44,440 nt of DNA. Source: Candidatus Jorgensenbacteria bacterium GW2011_GWB1_50_10. Its GTDB lineage: Bacteria > Patescibacteriota > Minisyncoccia > UBA6257 > GWB1-50-10. The position numbers and the translations under genes were made by a program. The notes below the pieces were generated by a model. The model saw only the letters and a list, made by a program, of their open reading frames with translations, was not told where the DNA came from and did no database searches. Where the stretch lies: NCBI GenBank assembly GCA_001004105.1, contig LCQK01000005.1, forward strand, positions 1-44,440, read 5' to 3'. Positions 9,133 to 18,582 of this stretch are shown here, in pieces (the first letter of the stretch is position 1; every line of letters starts with the position of its first letter).

Positions 9133-9259
9133 TCGCAGTGAGGGAGAGGGTTAGGCGTTTTCTACGTGAACTCGCGCAAGTCCTATCGTTAGGCAGCGCG
9201 CGTCGGATGAGTTAACTAAATATATTACTTACGGCATAAAACAGGTCGCATGACAGCAA

Positions 9260-10816
9260 ATGAGCACGTACACACCCGCCTACTCTAAACATTCAGGATG
9301 GATGCAAGCTGTTCAGGAAGAAATCACGCAAACATACGATGTCGTCCTATTTCAACCGAAAACTGGCATCTACGATTTTCTCGATTGGGGTCGAATGCCC
9401 ATCGGATTACTTTCCGTTGCTACTCCACCATATCGAAAAGGGTACTCTGTGAAAATTATTGACCAGCGAGTAGACGACAACTGGCGAGAACATTTACTGA
9501 AAGCAATTGGTGCGAACACAATTTGTTTCGGTACTACGGCTATGACTGGTTCCACAATCAAACATGCAGTTGAAGCATCAAGATTAGTCAAACAACATTT
9601 CCCTGATTTAACAGTAGTTTGGGGTGGGATACATGCGTCCCTTACCCCAGAACAAACGCTAGAACACCCAGCTATCGATATAATTGCCATATCTGAAGGT
9701 GACTTTACATTTCTCGAATTAATTGAAGCGCTCAAAAATCATACTCCGCTAACACAAATTAAAGGCATAACCTACAAAGAAAAAGAAAACGGAAGCTACA
9801 GGCAAATCACAACTCCCGAACGACCTTTCGAAAGAAATCTCGACAACTTGCCTGAACTCGCATACGAACTTGTCGAACCATATATGGAAAGGTATGTTGA
9901 ACGTGGAACTGAAACTGGTCGAGCTGGGGACTTTGTATTTTCTAGAGGCTGCCCATTTCGATGCGAATTCTGTTACATACCCGCCTTTGCCCGGCGTCAA
10001 TGGAGGCAACATTCACCGAAGGAATTGGTACGACGCGTTAAGCATATTGTGCAGAAATATAATTTGAATTTCATTTGTTTCTTAGATGACAATTTCTTCA
10101 CGCGTATTGATAGCGTTAGAGAAATCTGTAAACTTTTCATTCAAGAATTGCCGGGACTAAGATGGAGGGCGGTTGGATTAAGAATTGATACAGCAAGTAA
10201 AATGGTGGATGAGGATTTCAAATTGCTTTGGGACTCTGGTTGTCGTGACATCTACATCGGAGCTGAAACTGGTGACCCCGAAATGATGAAACATATTGAC
10301 AAAGACATTACAGTTGACGCCATGCTCGCGGTAAACAAGCGGCTTGCTAAAACTCCGTTAATCGTCAAGTACACGTTTATTTGTGGATACCCGTTTGAAC
10401 GAGAAGACCAATTACAGAACACGATTAAGGTTGCTCAGCAACTTGTTCGTGAGAATCCCAATGCATACGTTCCTTTGAATCTATTGACCCCTTACCCCGG
10501 GGCGAAAACTTATGACGAAGCCGTTGAAGCAGGGTTTGTTCCACCTAAAACACTTGAGGAATGGGCTGCTTTCAGCCTTGATGATTGGATGCTCACCTAT
10601 CCGAATTGGCATACGAAACAACAAATTAGACGGTTAGCAAGCATGGCTTTCAGCGCCGTGTTCGCTAATCCGAAGGTTGCCAGCCGCATCGACAATCGCT
10701 TAATCCGTTGGCTGTTCAAACTGTACGGCCCAATCGCACGTTTACGTTTCAGGCATAACTGGCACGCGTTCCCAGTGGAAAGTATGATGGCTCGAATGAT
10801 TCTGCGCCATGTTTAA
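9260..10816 (+). CDS. B12-binding-domain radical SAM enzyme
   Basis: A 518-aa protein with ATG start and a TATA-like ctaaatatatta upstream. Residues about 25-160 form a cobalamin-binding-type domain (PIGLLSVATPPYRKGYSVKIID, VVWGGIHASLTPEQ, ISEGDFTFLELIEAL). The radical SAM core carries CPFRCEFC (Cys 231, 235, 238) for the 4Fe-4S cluster. GAETGD and FICGYPFERED follow. The layout is that of the class-B (B12-dependent) radical SAM group, which methylates unreactive carbons or rearranges substrates; the B12-binding DxHxxG motif is not obvious. Its position after the sugar genes hints at sugar, lipid or cofactor modification. The substrate is unknown. Confidence 0.85.
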   Translation: MSTYTPAYSKHSGWMQAVQEEITQTYDVVLFQPKTGIYDFLDWGRMPIGLLSVATPPYRKGYSVKIIDQRVDDNWREHLLKAIGANTICFGTTAMTGSTIKHAVEASRLVKQHFPDLTVVWGGIHASLTPEQTLEHPAIDIIAISEGDFTFLELIEALKNHTPLTQIKGITYKEKENGSYRQITTPERPFERNLDNLPELAYELVEPYMERYVERGTETGRAGDFVFSRGCPFRCEFCYIPAFARRQWRQHSPKELVRRVKHIVQKYNLNFICFLDDNFFTRIDSVREICKLFIQELPGLRWRAVGLRIDTASKMVDEDFKLLWDSGCRDIYIGAETGDPEMMKHIDKDITVDAMLAVNKRLAKTPLIVKYTFICGYPFEREDQLQNTIKVAQQLVRENPNAYVPLNLLTPYPGAKTYDEAVEAGFVPPKTLEEWAAFSLDDWMLTYPNWHTKQQIRRLASMAFSAVFANPKVASRIDNRLIRWLFKLYGPIARLRFRHNWHAFPVESMMARMILRHV

Positions 10817-10958
10817 GACATGCGTTAAGTGCGGTTCGCAATTCGGGTGTACGGAAAAAACCGATTGCTGGTGCATGAACCAACCGCAAATTAAGCTGGA
10901 TATAAAGTATCGTCATGGCGATTGTCGTTGTCCAAGTTGTCTGACTAAGTTGAAATAG
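10809..10958 (+). CDS. Small CWC-type cysteine-rich protein
   Basis: Too short for the track. ATG 10809 overlaps the end of the radical SAM gene by 8 bases. The 49-aa product has eight Cys in the order CVKCGSQFGC, CWC, then CRCPSC, matching the cysteine-rich CWC family as I know it. It is presumably a zinc or iron-sulfur binding peptide. The tight overlap suggests it is made with, and may assist, the radical SAM enzyme. Confidence 0.72.
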   Translation: MFKTCVKCGSQFGCTEKTDCWCMNQPQIKLDIKYRHGDCRCPSCLTKLK

Positions 10959-10968
10959 GTTCGATTTT

Positions 10969-11010
10969 CCTCTTTAAAAGAGGAGGCTGCATGTAAGGCT
11001 TTATATTCGC
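10969..11010 (+). promoter_or_regulatory. Perfect palindrome and promoter of the 11.06-kb gene
   Basis: CCTCTTTAAAAGAGG (10969-10983) is a perfect palindrome with 7-base arms. A TATA-like ctttatattc follows at about 10996. The next gene starts at 11057 behind a strong ggaggtgat ribosome site. The palindrome could be an operator or the terminator hairpin of the upstream unit. Confidence 0.45.
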
Positions 11011-11056
11011 TACGCAATGTCATACTTTGTGCTATTAACCGCGGAGTGGAGGTGAT

Positions 11057-11764
11057 ATGTTGCAAAAAAAGATAATTGCTGCAATAATCCTCATGGTTGC
11101 TGTGTCAGCTTTCGTTATAGGAAGTGCAGTCACATATCAGACCCACCAAATTCAGGCTCGGGAAAACTTAGCTTTCAAGAACCCCGTCGTTTTGGACTTG
11201 TACAAGGTTTCACCAGACAGTTCGCTAGTCATGAACGGTTGGACATACCTTGGGCAAACGCCACAAGGTTATCACTATCAATGGCTTGGGCGTAACAGTA
11301 TCATGAATCAAGGACAGAATTGGCAGAACTCACTAATCCTACAAAAAGGTGGAGCAGGAGGAATCACCTACATCGCGCTCTCAACAGGAACATACGGCGC
11401 TCAGACAGATACTTCACTTCAAGGCGGAGAAATCGGCAGCGGACTTGCACGAACATCAGCTCAAGCAAACCTAATCGCCGCAGCGGGCTCAGGTTCAATC
11501 ACTTTCACACTCATCAACACTTTCACCTACACAGGAGCAGCGGTTCAGAGCAATGTGCAACTTGCAGGGCTATTCACAAGCTCACCAATCGGCACTGGAA
11601 CCCTCTGGGCTGAGACAACCTTCGCAGATTTCGTAAGTCACATGAAAATGATTTACGGAAGCGGAACGGTGAATCTCAGCTCGGGTGATACCTTGACCAT
11701 AAAGCCACTTGGAATATTCTCAGTGGTTTGGGAGACATGGACAATCACCTCGGGTGGAGCTTAA
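11057..11764 (+). CDS. Membrane-anchored protein with phage-structural-like beta domain
   Basis: ATG with ggaggtgat upstream, the best ribosome site in the window. The 235-aa protein has one N-terminal helix (IIAAIILMVAVSAFVIGSAV) and an exported beta-rich body. The C-terminal stretch LAGLFTSSPIGTGTLWAETTF followed by LSSGDTLTIKPL resembles a segment common in phage structural proteins (GLF..a..GtllarttF...GDTL). That resemblance is from memory and weak. It could be a virion or pilus-like surface subunit. A T-rich terminator follows, so it appears to be its own transcript. Confidence 0.6.
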   Translation: MLQKKIIAAIILMVAVSAFVIGSAVTYQTHQIQARENLAFKNPVVLDLYKVSPDSSLVMNGWTYLGQTPQGYHYQWLGRNSIMNQGQNWQNSLILQKGGAGGITYIALSTGTYGAQTDTSLQGGEIGSGLARTSAQANLIAAAGSGSITFTLINTFTYTGAAVQSNVQLAGLFTSSPIGTGTLWAETTFADFVSHMKMIYGSGTVNLSSGDTLTIKPLGIFSVVWETWTITSGGA

Positions 11765-11785
11765 GTGAGTAAACAATCCTGCAAG

Positions 11786-11800
11786 TCCTTTTTTTATCAT
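11786..11800 (+). terminator. T-rich archaeal terminator
   Basis: gtcctttttttatcat lies about 25 bases after the stop of the 235-aa gene. Runs of T without a needed hairpin are normal archaeal terminators. Confidence 0.5.
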
Positions 11801-11900
11801 TATAGCGTAAGCTCTATTTCTTTCATTTCATGTTTTAATTTGTGGTGAAGTTGTTATTCGACTGAGCTTGATAGGATGAAGTGGAATTATCGAGGCTTAG

Positions 11901-13247
11901 ATGTCGTACCTGCCGCTCCGGGGGGAAGTTGAAATGAGCTTTAGCCAAGTTCTTAGTTCTCATAAGTGGGCCGTATTTCTTCTATGTGTTTTCGTTAGTC
12001 TCGACCTTGCGTTATTGGCCGTCCCTCCGTACTCGATTTACGATGAAGTGGTCTACGTGCCTGTGGCGTATAACATGGTGCGGCTAACACCGCAGCCTTT
12101 GATTCCGCGTTTTCTTGGTAACCCAGTAACCGTGGCTGGGTCGTTGAATCTCACAATATACTATCCAAACAGAACATTGGGCCAAGATTTCAATTTAGAA
12201 CAGCCACCTTTAGGTAAAGTTATCATTGGGTTTTTCGTCTACGCGTTTTCTCCGAATGTTGTGAGTTTCTTCTGGGCGCGTGTTCCTAGCGTTATCATGG
12301 GCGCGGTCGCTTTAGTGAGTATTTATGGTATCGGGTTAACGATTTTCAATGAAAAGAAATGGGCATTACTAAGTATGGTCTTCCTAAACTTCGATACGCT
12401 GTTTTGGATTCACAGCCGAGCCGCACTACTCGACATTTACATGCTCGCCTTCATGATGGTCGGAATATTTCTATACTTGAGAAATCGCCCGTATCTCTCG
12501 ATGTTTTTCTTAGCGTTATCTACTCTATCGAAATGGACTGGAATTTTCGGGTTATTTATCGTGTTAATTTATTCGCTAGTGCAACGTGAGGATAACTTGA
12601 AGCAATGGGTCAAACAATCAGTGATAAACATCAGTCTATGTGCATCTATAGTGTTCATAATGTTCACGGTTCTCCTGCAATTCTTCGGGGTTTCACACAA
12701 TCCCTTTACAGAAATTATGTTATACCTAAAATGGAACTCTAGTATAAATTGGACGCTGAGCCTCGTTCAAGGAGTGCCGTCAAGTCAGCCTTGGGCTTGG
12801 CTATTCAATCAAACCCCTGTGCGATACGCGTGGCTTTTTGACCCTGCAACAAACTTGGCGCTGATAAGTTTCTGGGCGCAAATGAATCCCGCCATAATTT
12901 TCATGGCTGTACCAGTCATGGCATACGCTAGCTACGACATTTACAAAACTAAAAGTAGCTCTAGCACACTTATCTTGATATGGTTCATGGCAACATGGCT
13001 ACCGTACTTCGTAATATCAATAGGCGGAGCGGAACAATTTATTCATCACAGCTTAGCAATGTTAGTGTCCGTTGTACTAGGGGTAATTAATTGGTTGCGA
13101 ACCCAACGTAAACCCTTCATCATTGGCTATTCTGCTTTCGTATTCGCCGCATGGCTATGGGCATATCCATATCCGTTTCTGATATTGTACATTACAGGAG
13201 CGAGCCGATATGCACTGCCTCCATTGAACTTCTTGTTTGGGGCATAA
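11901..13247 (+). CDS. PMT-type (GT39) protein O-mannosyltransferase-like membrane enzyme
   Basis: A 448-aa multi-spanning protein. ATG 11934, behind ggggggaagttgaa, is an equally good start. The first luminal loop has SIYDEVVYVP, with the catalytic Asp-Glu pair of GT-C enzymes near residue 48, and EQPPLGK near residue 97. SRAALLDIYMLAFM then matches the PMT core. Eight or more helices follow (LLSMVFLNFDTLFWI, SMFFLALSTLSKWTGIFGL and others). The family moves mannose or a similar sugar from a lipid-phosphate donor to Ser/Thr of secreted proteins. Many Ser/Thr-rich stalk proteins in the window are natural substrates. It stands alone between two transcripts. Confidence 0.85.
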   Translation: MSYLPLRGEVEMSFSQVLSSHKWAVFLLCVFVSLDLALLAVPPYSIYDEVVYVPVAYNMVRLTPQPLIPRFLGNPVTVAGSLNLTIYYPNRTLGQDFNLEQPPLGKVIIGFFVYAFSPNVVSFFWARVPSVIMGAVALVSIYGIGLTIFNEKKWALLSMVFLNFDTLFWIHSRAALLDIYMLAFMMVGIFLYLRNRPYLSMFFLALSTLSKWTGIFGLFIVLIYSLVQREDNLKQWVKQSVINISLCASIVFIMFTVLLQFFGVSHNPFTEIMLYLKWNSSINWTLSLVQGVPSSQPWAWLFNQTPVRYAWLFDPATNLALISFWAQMNPAIIFMAVPVMAYASYDIYKTKSSSSTLILIWFMATWLPYFVISIGGAEQFIHHSLAMLVSVVLGVINWLRTQRKPFIIGYSAFVFAAWLWAYPYPFLILYITGASRYALPPLNFLFGA

Positions 13248-13294
13248 TCACTCCACTATTTCGTGTTGTTGAATAAGCCTTAAATCCCTACGTT

Positions 13295-13308
13295 ATCATC
13301 ATGATGAT
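13295..13308. promoter_or_regulatory. TCATGA palindrome (site 2)
   Basis: A perfect ATCATCATGATGAT palindrome. It lies 8 bases after the TATA-like cttaaatcc (13279-13287) and about 23 bases before the TTG/ATG start at 13331. Its position suits a repressor site. Confidence 0.75.
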
Positions 13309-13330
13309 GTTTGTTGGAAAGGGTTAAACT

Positions 13331-14686
13331 TTGATGGCGAATAAGCGAAGCATTACTGTTTTAGTCGTTTTCATGCTACTCAGTCTATCAGCGTTGTTAC
13401 CCGTTCAGGCGATTGTGCCACCGTCGAGCGGCCAGCAATTATGGTGGAGGTTCACTGAAGGGTCTGGTTCAACAGTCGCGGATACGTCTGGTAACGGTTA
13501 CGCGGGCACATTCACTAATGGTCCAACATGGGCAACTGGTAAAGTGTCAGGTGACTACGCGGCTCAATTTACGGGTGGTACGCATGAATTCGTAACCACT
13601 GTTCTGGCTCCGGTGGGCTTATCAATCGTTGGAAATCAAGTTTCTGTTTGTGCGTTTCTACAAACTACTCATCATCCGTCCGACCATGAAGTAATCGTTG
13701 AAATGGGTGAGAATGAAGCGGGAAGCTATGGCTTGTTCTTCGAAAGCGACGGCGCAATTTTGTGGCAAACTTCAGCCGGTGGGGTGCATGGCGCAACGGT
13801 TGGCCTTTGGGATGGTGCTTGGCATATTATTTGTGGAGTCTACGACGGCACACTTGGAAGTAACCAAATGACGCTTTGGGAAGATGCTGTCCTCGACGTT
13901 AACACTGGTACAGCTACAGGGAGCTTGGGAGGCAATGCTCACTACTTTACAGCGGGAGGATTTCACACTTCAGTCGCATATCAACTTGGAGGTAGCGGAG
14001 GAGTAGCGAACGTAGCTGAGGTTATGGTTTATAATCGTGCGCTAAGCGCAGGCGAGGTTCACGCGATTTACGATTACGGTGTGCAGGTGGTTACGACCAT
14101 GACGGCAGTTACTACGACGACTGCTACGAGTCTGTCCACGACTACGGTGTTTTCGACTTCCACGAGTCCGACAACCACTACGGTTACGAGTGGTTCCACA
14201 TCAGTTTCCACGAGCGTGTCTACGAGTACGCGCACAAGCACTGTGACGAGTGTTAGCACGACGACGAGCGTTCGTTCCACAACCACCACATCCACAGCTA
14301 CGAGTCCACAGCCCTTCACAATCCAAACGAATTCATCGCTAATCAGTTACTCTGTCAGCGGGAACGGGTTGAATATCACCGTGAGCGGTCCAGCGGGGAC
14401 TGTGGGGCATACTAAAGTGGCTTTGTTGAAATCTTTCTTCAACACTAGTCCAATAGTGTATCTCGATAACGGCCACGCGAACCTGATTCCGCCAACCACA
14501 ATAACCAACAACTCCACCCACTGGACACTGGACTTGTACTACCACCAGTCGCAGCACCAGATTAGCATAGTCGGAAACGTTTTTTCCATTCCAGAATACC
14601 CTTCAGAATTCATAACATTGCTGCTCGGATTAACACTAATAATTTCGCTCGCCGTTCTGAAACACAAAACCGTTAAAAGCCTTTAA
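13331..14686 (+). CDS. LamG-domain surface protein with Thr/Ser stalk
   Basis: A 451-aa protein (TTG 13331 or ATG 13334). It has a signal peptide (VLVVFMLLSLSALLPVQAI) and a concanavalin/LamG domain at about residues 35-245 (LWWRFTEGSGSTVADTSGNGY to VMVYNRALSAGEVHAIYDYG). About 70 residues of Ser/Thr follow, then a small beta domain. The end is VFSIPEYPSEFITLLLGLTL plus KHKTVK, a PEF/PEY-type sorting or anchoring end. LamG domains commonly bind carbohydrate. Palindrome site 2 lies in its promoter. The giant protein at 14716 follows after 29 bases and is probably co-transcribed. Confidence 0.82.
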   Translation: MMANKRSITVLVVFMLLSLSALLPVQAIVPPSSGQQLWWRFTEGSGSTVADTSGNGYAGTFTNGPTWATGKVSGDYAAQFTGGTHEFVTTVLAPVGLSIVGNQVSVCAFLQTTHHPSDHEVIVEMGENEAGSYGLFFESDGAILWQTSAGGVHGATVGLWDGAWHIICGVYDGTLGSNQMTLWEDAVLDVNTGTATGSLGGNAHYFTAGGFHTSVAYQLGGSGGVANVAEVMVYNRALSAGEVHAIYDYGVQVVTTMTAVTTTTATSLSTTTVFSTSTSPTTTTVTSGSTSVSTSVSTSTRTSTVTSVSTTTSVRSTTTTSTATSPQPFTIQTNSSLISYSVSGNGLNITVSGPAGTVGHTKVALLKSFFNTSPIVYLDNGHANLIPPTTITNNSTHWTLDLYYHQSQHQISIVGNVFSIPEYPSEFITLLLGLTLIISLAVLKHKTVKSL

Positions 14687-14693
14687 TCGCTCA

Positions 14694-14709
14694 GTAGCCT
14701 ACAGGCTAC
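14694..14709 (+). promoter_or_regulatory. Hairpin just before the 1285-aa gene
   Basis: GTAGCCT-AC-AGGCTAC forms a perfect 7-bp hairpin ending 6 bases before the TTG start. No ribosome-binding sequence is visible. It may control translation or mark an intercistronic processing site. Confidence 0.45.
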
Positions 14710-14715
14710 GTTCCC

Positions 14716-17700
14716 TTGCGACGCCACCTAAAATATTCGCTCTACTCGCTCTTAATCGTAGCCTTCATGCTCATACCATTAACACCGAACCTTAATCAGC
14801 AGCAGAACACGCAGCCAATATCGCCAAACCAATTCACTATTCCAGCGATTCCTGAGCACCAACCCTTCTGGGATTTCTGGTTAACAATCCGTGACTGGTT
14901 AATCCGCAATCTACAGTCGGGGCATCAACTTCAAGGCTTCTTCGGCTCCTTCACAAGTAACATTCCCAAATGGATACACCCCTACGAACTGTTGCCAACC
15001 GTTCAAGCTGCGAACCTCGGCGGCTCAACTCTTGGGAGCCTAACGTACGTTGACCCATCATTTTCCTTAGTGGGGGGCAAGTACGATTACGCGACAACCT
15101 TCGGCCACTACACGTTATCGTTGGCGAAGTCAGAGAACGCTTACATCGTATCATGGCAGTCGCCCGACGCGGTTGGTAAGAAGGATGTTGCCAGCACCGC
15201 TTTCGTATTACTAGAGAACGGTAATTTCCTTCCAGATTCATGGAGTACACAGGTTACATTCACCGCGCAAACCCCCTACGCTCTAAGCGACCATTTTGAT
15301 GGTTCGTGGGAAATCAGGCAGAAGTCAACTGGACTTCTGATTGCAACCTCGCATCTAATTGTTCAATTTCAGCGCACTGCCCTACCGAAGATTAGCGCCA
15401 ACATAGTAAAAGAGTGGTACTACACTAACCCGCTGTGTACTTCGTCGCTTGATGATTGTCCGACTGAAACCTACTGGAACCAAGTAGGCTTAGGTTCGCT
15501 GCAATGGGTGTGGCAGATTGCTCCTAACACTGGTTGCGATAGCGTTAACGGACTAAACATAGTAAACCTCACCGCATCAAGCGACGGCATGAAGTTGTCC
15601 GAGTCTAGCAAACTTGACTTTAGTTCGTGCGAGTGGTCAGCTTCATGGCAGGAGTACGGCTCACTACCTGTTGAGATACAAGTTAACGGTGACAAGAAAG
15701 GCAAGGGGGTGTTTTCGAAAGGAGCAATCGAAGTCAAGTTCCCGGTCAACATGACCACGATTGACCCCACGTTCGGAATCACAAGCACAGGCTCAACGAG
15801 CTACCCACGCGCGAAAGCTATGACGGCAAATGGTGATGCTCAACTTGATACGGCACAGTCAAAGTTCGGTGGTTCAAGCAGCCTCTATGATGGTAATGGT
15901 GATTATTGGAGTACGGCTGATAGCGCTGATTGGGCTTTTGGAACTGGGGCTTTCACAATCTCCCTATGGGCGCGTTTCAATGTGTTGCCCGCCGCAAATG
16001 AGTACACTTGGTTTCTATCGCAGTCAGTTGACACTACGCATTTCTGGTATTTCGCAGTAAAGAATAACGCTGGAACCTACGAGTTCAGGGTGCGCAGTAA
16101 CGATGGGGCTGGTGCTGGCTTTGATACGGCGATTGCCACGTCCTTCTCCACGGCAACTTGGTATCACATCGAACTTGACCGTAGCGGAAATACTCTCTAC
16201 ATCTTCAAAGATGGGACTAGTGCGGGTACTTCCACGGAAACAGATGCTAACCCTGATGTCGCAGGGTCTCTCGTGATTGGTGGCGACGCAGTTTGGGCTG
16301 TGTACCTGAATGGTTGGGAGGATGATGTTCAAATCATGAAAGGAACTGCTCTGCACACGTCTAATTTCACAGCCCCCACCGTTCCTTACTCTCGTACTTC
16401 CGGTATGGGAATTGACTTGCACTTTGACGGAGCTGACGCAGCAACTACCACCGTCGATGATGTGCTTACAGGGCAGACGCTTTACACGAAGGCTACTCTC
16501 AGCGGTTCCGCGACGGTTACGAGCGTTAGCTTCTGCTCCCTCACCACCTCTGGAAGCGTGGTTCTTGGAATATGGACCGATAGTAGCGGACCGTCAGTTC
16601 TAAAATGGAATAGTTCAACCTCGGGTACATCCGTGAACGCGTCAGCATGTTCAGGCTCCTCAAATTGGACTACGATTAATATTAGTAGCGGTAGCCCTAC
16701 CGCGTTGAATCTTGGCACAGCAACATATTGGCTTGGATTTCAATGGACATTTGTTTCAAACACTTACTATGCTGGTCCCGCATACGCGTCAGGTGGCGCG
16801 AACACGGGCGCGTACACTTGGGATAATTTCGGCACTTTGCAAAGCACCGTATCGAGTCCTACTCTGTCCACGGAGAATTACAGTGAATACGTCACATACA
16901 CGGCGGGCGCATCAGGCACCCCATCGGAAACCGGAAACGTTTCAGATGCACTGGCGCGTTTACGCAACGTTCCTAAATCGTTCTCTGATGCATTAAACCT
17001 AATCGATTCAATAATTAAGAGCACTAGTAAACCGCTGACTGAAACCCTGAACTTGACCGATGTTCTCAGCTTCAAGTTTGTGGGTGCAAGAAGTTTCACT
17101 GACGTTCTCAACATTACGGAGTTACTCGCGCGTGGAATCGGTAAGCCGCTCTCGGAAATTCTCAATCTCACTGATGTGTTATCGTTCAGCTTTGTGGGCT
17201 CGCGTGGACTTTCAGACACACTCAATCTAGTAGACTTGTTAGCTCACAGAACCGGCAAATCCCCAGCAGAAACGTTGAATCTCGCCGACATTCTATCGTT
17301 CAAGTTCATTGGCACACGCACCCTTGCTGACATGCTGAACCTTACGGATGTGCTATCCCACACCGTCGGTAAGACGCTATTCGATTTCCTAAATCTTACA
17401 GAATCATTATCGAGCACTTTCATTGGTTCACGGGCGAACACGGAAACCTTAACCCTCACAGACTTAATCGCGAGAGGTGCCGGAAAAACCCTTACAGACC
17501 AACTTATTCTAGCCGATACTTTTCTCCGACAATTCTTTGGCACACGCACACTCGCAGAAATCCTTAACCTCACTGAGTCCGTAAACACCGGCAAAGTGCT
17601 CACTACAAATCTCACAGACATGGTAACAATAACAGAATCCTTATCGAACCTCTACATGTTCAACCGGCCACTCGCAGATAACTTAATCTTAACTGAGCTG

Positions 17701-18573
17701 CTTAACTTCTCAGGACGCTTCAGCAAATCCTTCACCGACGCGTTAGGCATAACGGATGCACTATCGAAAGGCGGAATCAAATATCCCACAGATATTTTGA
17801 ATCTCACAGATTCATTAACGCGTTCATACTTCGGACTTCGCAGCAACACGGAAACGTTAACACTAACGGAAACACTTAACCGTCAACAATCAATTTCATT
17901 CACGCTCAGCGACCTGCTCACAATCACCGATAATTTAACAGTAATCTTTCACGCGGGCGGAGGTGGAGCCGTAATCAACGTATCAATCGCGGACGTGTTG
18001 AACCTTTCAGAGTTGCTCAGCAAACTCCTAGTTCCAGCGGGCGGCACTGGCAGTGGTTACGTTGCTAGTCCAACTCCGTTGATTCAACTCCAACTCGCCG
18101 CTATCCCACGCATCGCGACGCTCGACTACTTAACCGCGTACCCAACTAGCTTCCAACTGTTCCTCTTCAAACCAACAAGCGTCGTCCAAATGCGTTTCAC
18201 AGCCCTAAACGGAAACCGAACCCAAGACACGCTGAATGTCTGGTACACCATCAACCGCAACAATCAGCCCTACCTCACCACGCCAAAGGAGCAGCATATC
18301 ATAGACCCGAACACGCCAACAACCTTCAGCAGTTGGCTTCTACTTGAACAAGCCGGAACATACCAGATTATAGGCTACGCGGAAGGTACAAACCAAGTAA
18401 CTCTACCGCCGCAAACCGTCACGATAACTACGCTCGATTTATTTTTAGCCACTATCCTACTTTGGAGTCCAATCGTAGCATTAATCGCAATCGTCAGCTA
18501 CATGAGCATCAACACTGTCCGAAACAGACGCGACGAAGCAAGAAGGAAAGAAAACGAACCACCAGAAGAGTGA
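14716..18573 (+). CDS. Giant LamG/LSD-repeat surface protein (paralogue 2)
   Basis: The largest gene here, 1285 aa, starting at TTG. It has a signal segment (YSLYSLLIVAFMLIPLTP) and the shared IPAIPEHQPFWDFW domain. A beta-rich region runs to about residue 350. A LamG/concanavalin domain follows at about 370-560 (SSLYDGNGDYWSTADS, GAFTISLWARFN, GWEDDVQIMKG), then another beta domain at about 570-730. Some eighteen LSDxLNLTDxL units follow to about residue 1110. An extracellular domain, one helix (LFLATILLWSPIVALIAIVSYM) and a charged tail (NRRDEARRKENEPPEE) end it. An adhesin or coat fibre is likely. It probably shares a transcript with the LamG gene upstream. Confidence 0.82.
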   Translation: MRRHLKYSLYSLLIVAFMLIPLTPNLNQQQNTQPISPNQFTIPAIPEHQPFWDFWLTIRDWLIRNLQSGHQLQGFFGSFTSNIPKWIHPYELLPTVQAANLGGSTLGSLTYVDPSFSLVGGKYDYATTFGHYTLSLAKSENAYIVSWQSPDAVGKKDVASTAFVLLENGNFLPDSWSTQVTFTAQTPYALSDHFDGSWEIRQKSTGLLIATSHLIVQFQRTALPKISANIVKEWYYTNPLCTSSLDDCPTETYWNQVGLGSLQWVWQIAPNTGCDSVNGLNIVNLTASSDGMKLSESSKLDFSSCEWSASWQEYGSLPVEIQVNGDKKGKGVFSKGAIEVKFPVNMTTIDPTFGITSTGSTSYPRAKAMTANGDAQLDTAQSKFGGSSSLYDGNGDYWSTADSADWAFGTGAFTISLWARFNVLPAANEYTWFLSQSVDTTHFWYFAVKNNAGTYEFRVRSNDGAGAGFDTAIATSFSTATWYHIELDRSGNTLYIFKDGTSAGTSTETDANPDVAGSLVIGGDAVWAVYLNGWEDDVQIMKGTALHTSNFTAPTVPYSRTSGMGIDLHFDGADAATTTVDDVLTGQTLYTKATLSGSATVTSVSFCSLTTSGSVVLGIWTDSSGPSVLKWNSSTSGTSVNASACSGSSNWTTINISSGSPTALNLGTATYWLGFQWTFVSNTYYAGPAYASGGANTGAYTWDNFGTLQSTVSSPTLSTENYSEYVTYTAGASGTPSETGNVSDALARLRNVPKSFSDALNLIDSIIKSTSKPLTETLNLTDVLSFKFVGARSFTDVLNITELLARGIGKPLSEILNLTDVLSFSFVGSRGLSDTLNLVDLLAHRTGKSPAETLNLADILSFKFIGTRTLADMLNLTDVLSHTVGKTLFDFLNLTESLSSTFIGSRANTETLTLTDLIARGAGKTLTDQLILADTFLRQFFGTRTLAEILNLTESVNTGKVLTTNLTDMVTITESLSNLYMFNRPLADNLILTELLNFSGRFSKSFTDALGITDALSKGGIKYPTDILNLTDSLTRSYFGLRSNTETLTLTETLNRQQSISFTLSDLLTITDNLTVIFHAGGGGAVINVSIADVLNLSELLSKLLVPAGGTGSGYVASPTPLIQLQLAAIPRIATLDYLTAYPTSFQLFLFKPTSVVQMRFTALNGNRTQDTLNVWYTINRNNQPYLTTPKEQHIIDPNTPTTFSSWLLLEQAGTYQIIGYAEGTNQVTLPPQTVTITTLDLFLATILLWSPIVALIAIVSYMSINTVRNRRDEARRKENEPPEE

Positions 18574-18582
18574 GAACGAAAC

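Noticed and set aside
14074-14310. CRISPR-like array in acg/ag-rich DNA
   Set aside because: The repetition follows Thr/Ser codons with no fixed repeat and spacer lengths; no cas genes are present.
14074-14319. Minus-strand Val/Glu-rich ORF (and similar at 23635-23931 and 40712-40921)
   Set aside because: These are the reverse complement of Thr/Ser stalk codons (ac-rich), a composition artefact.
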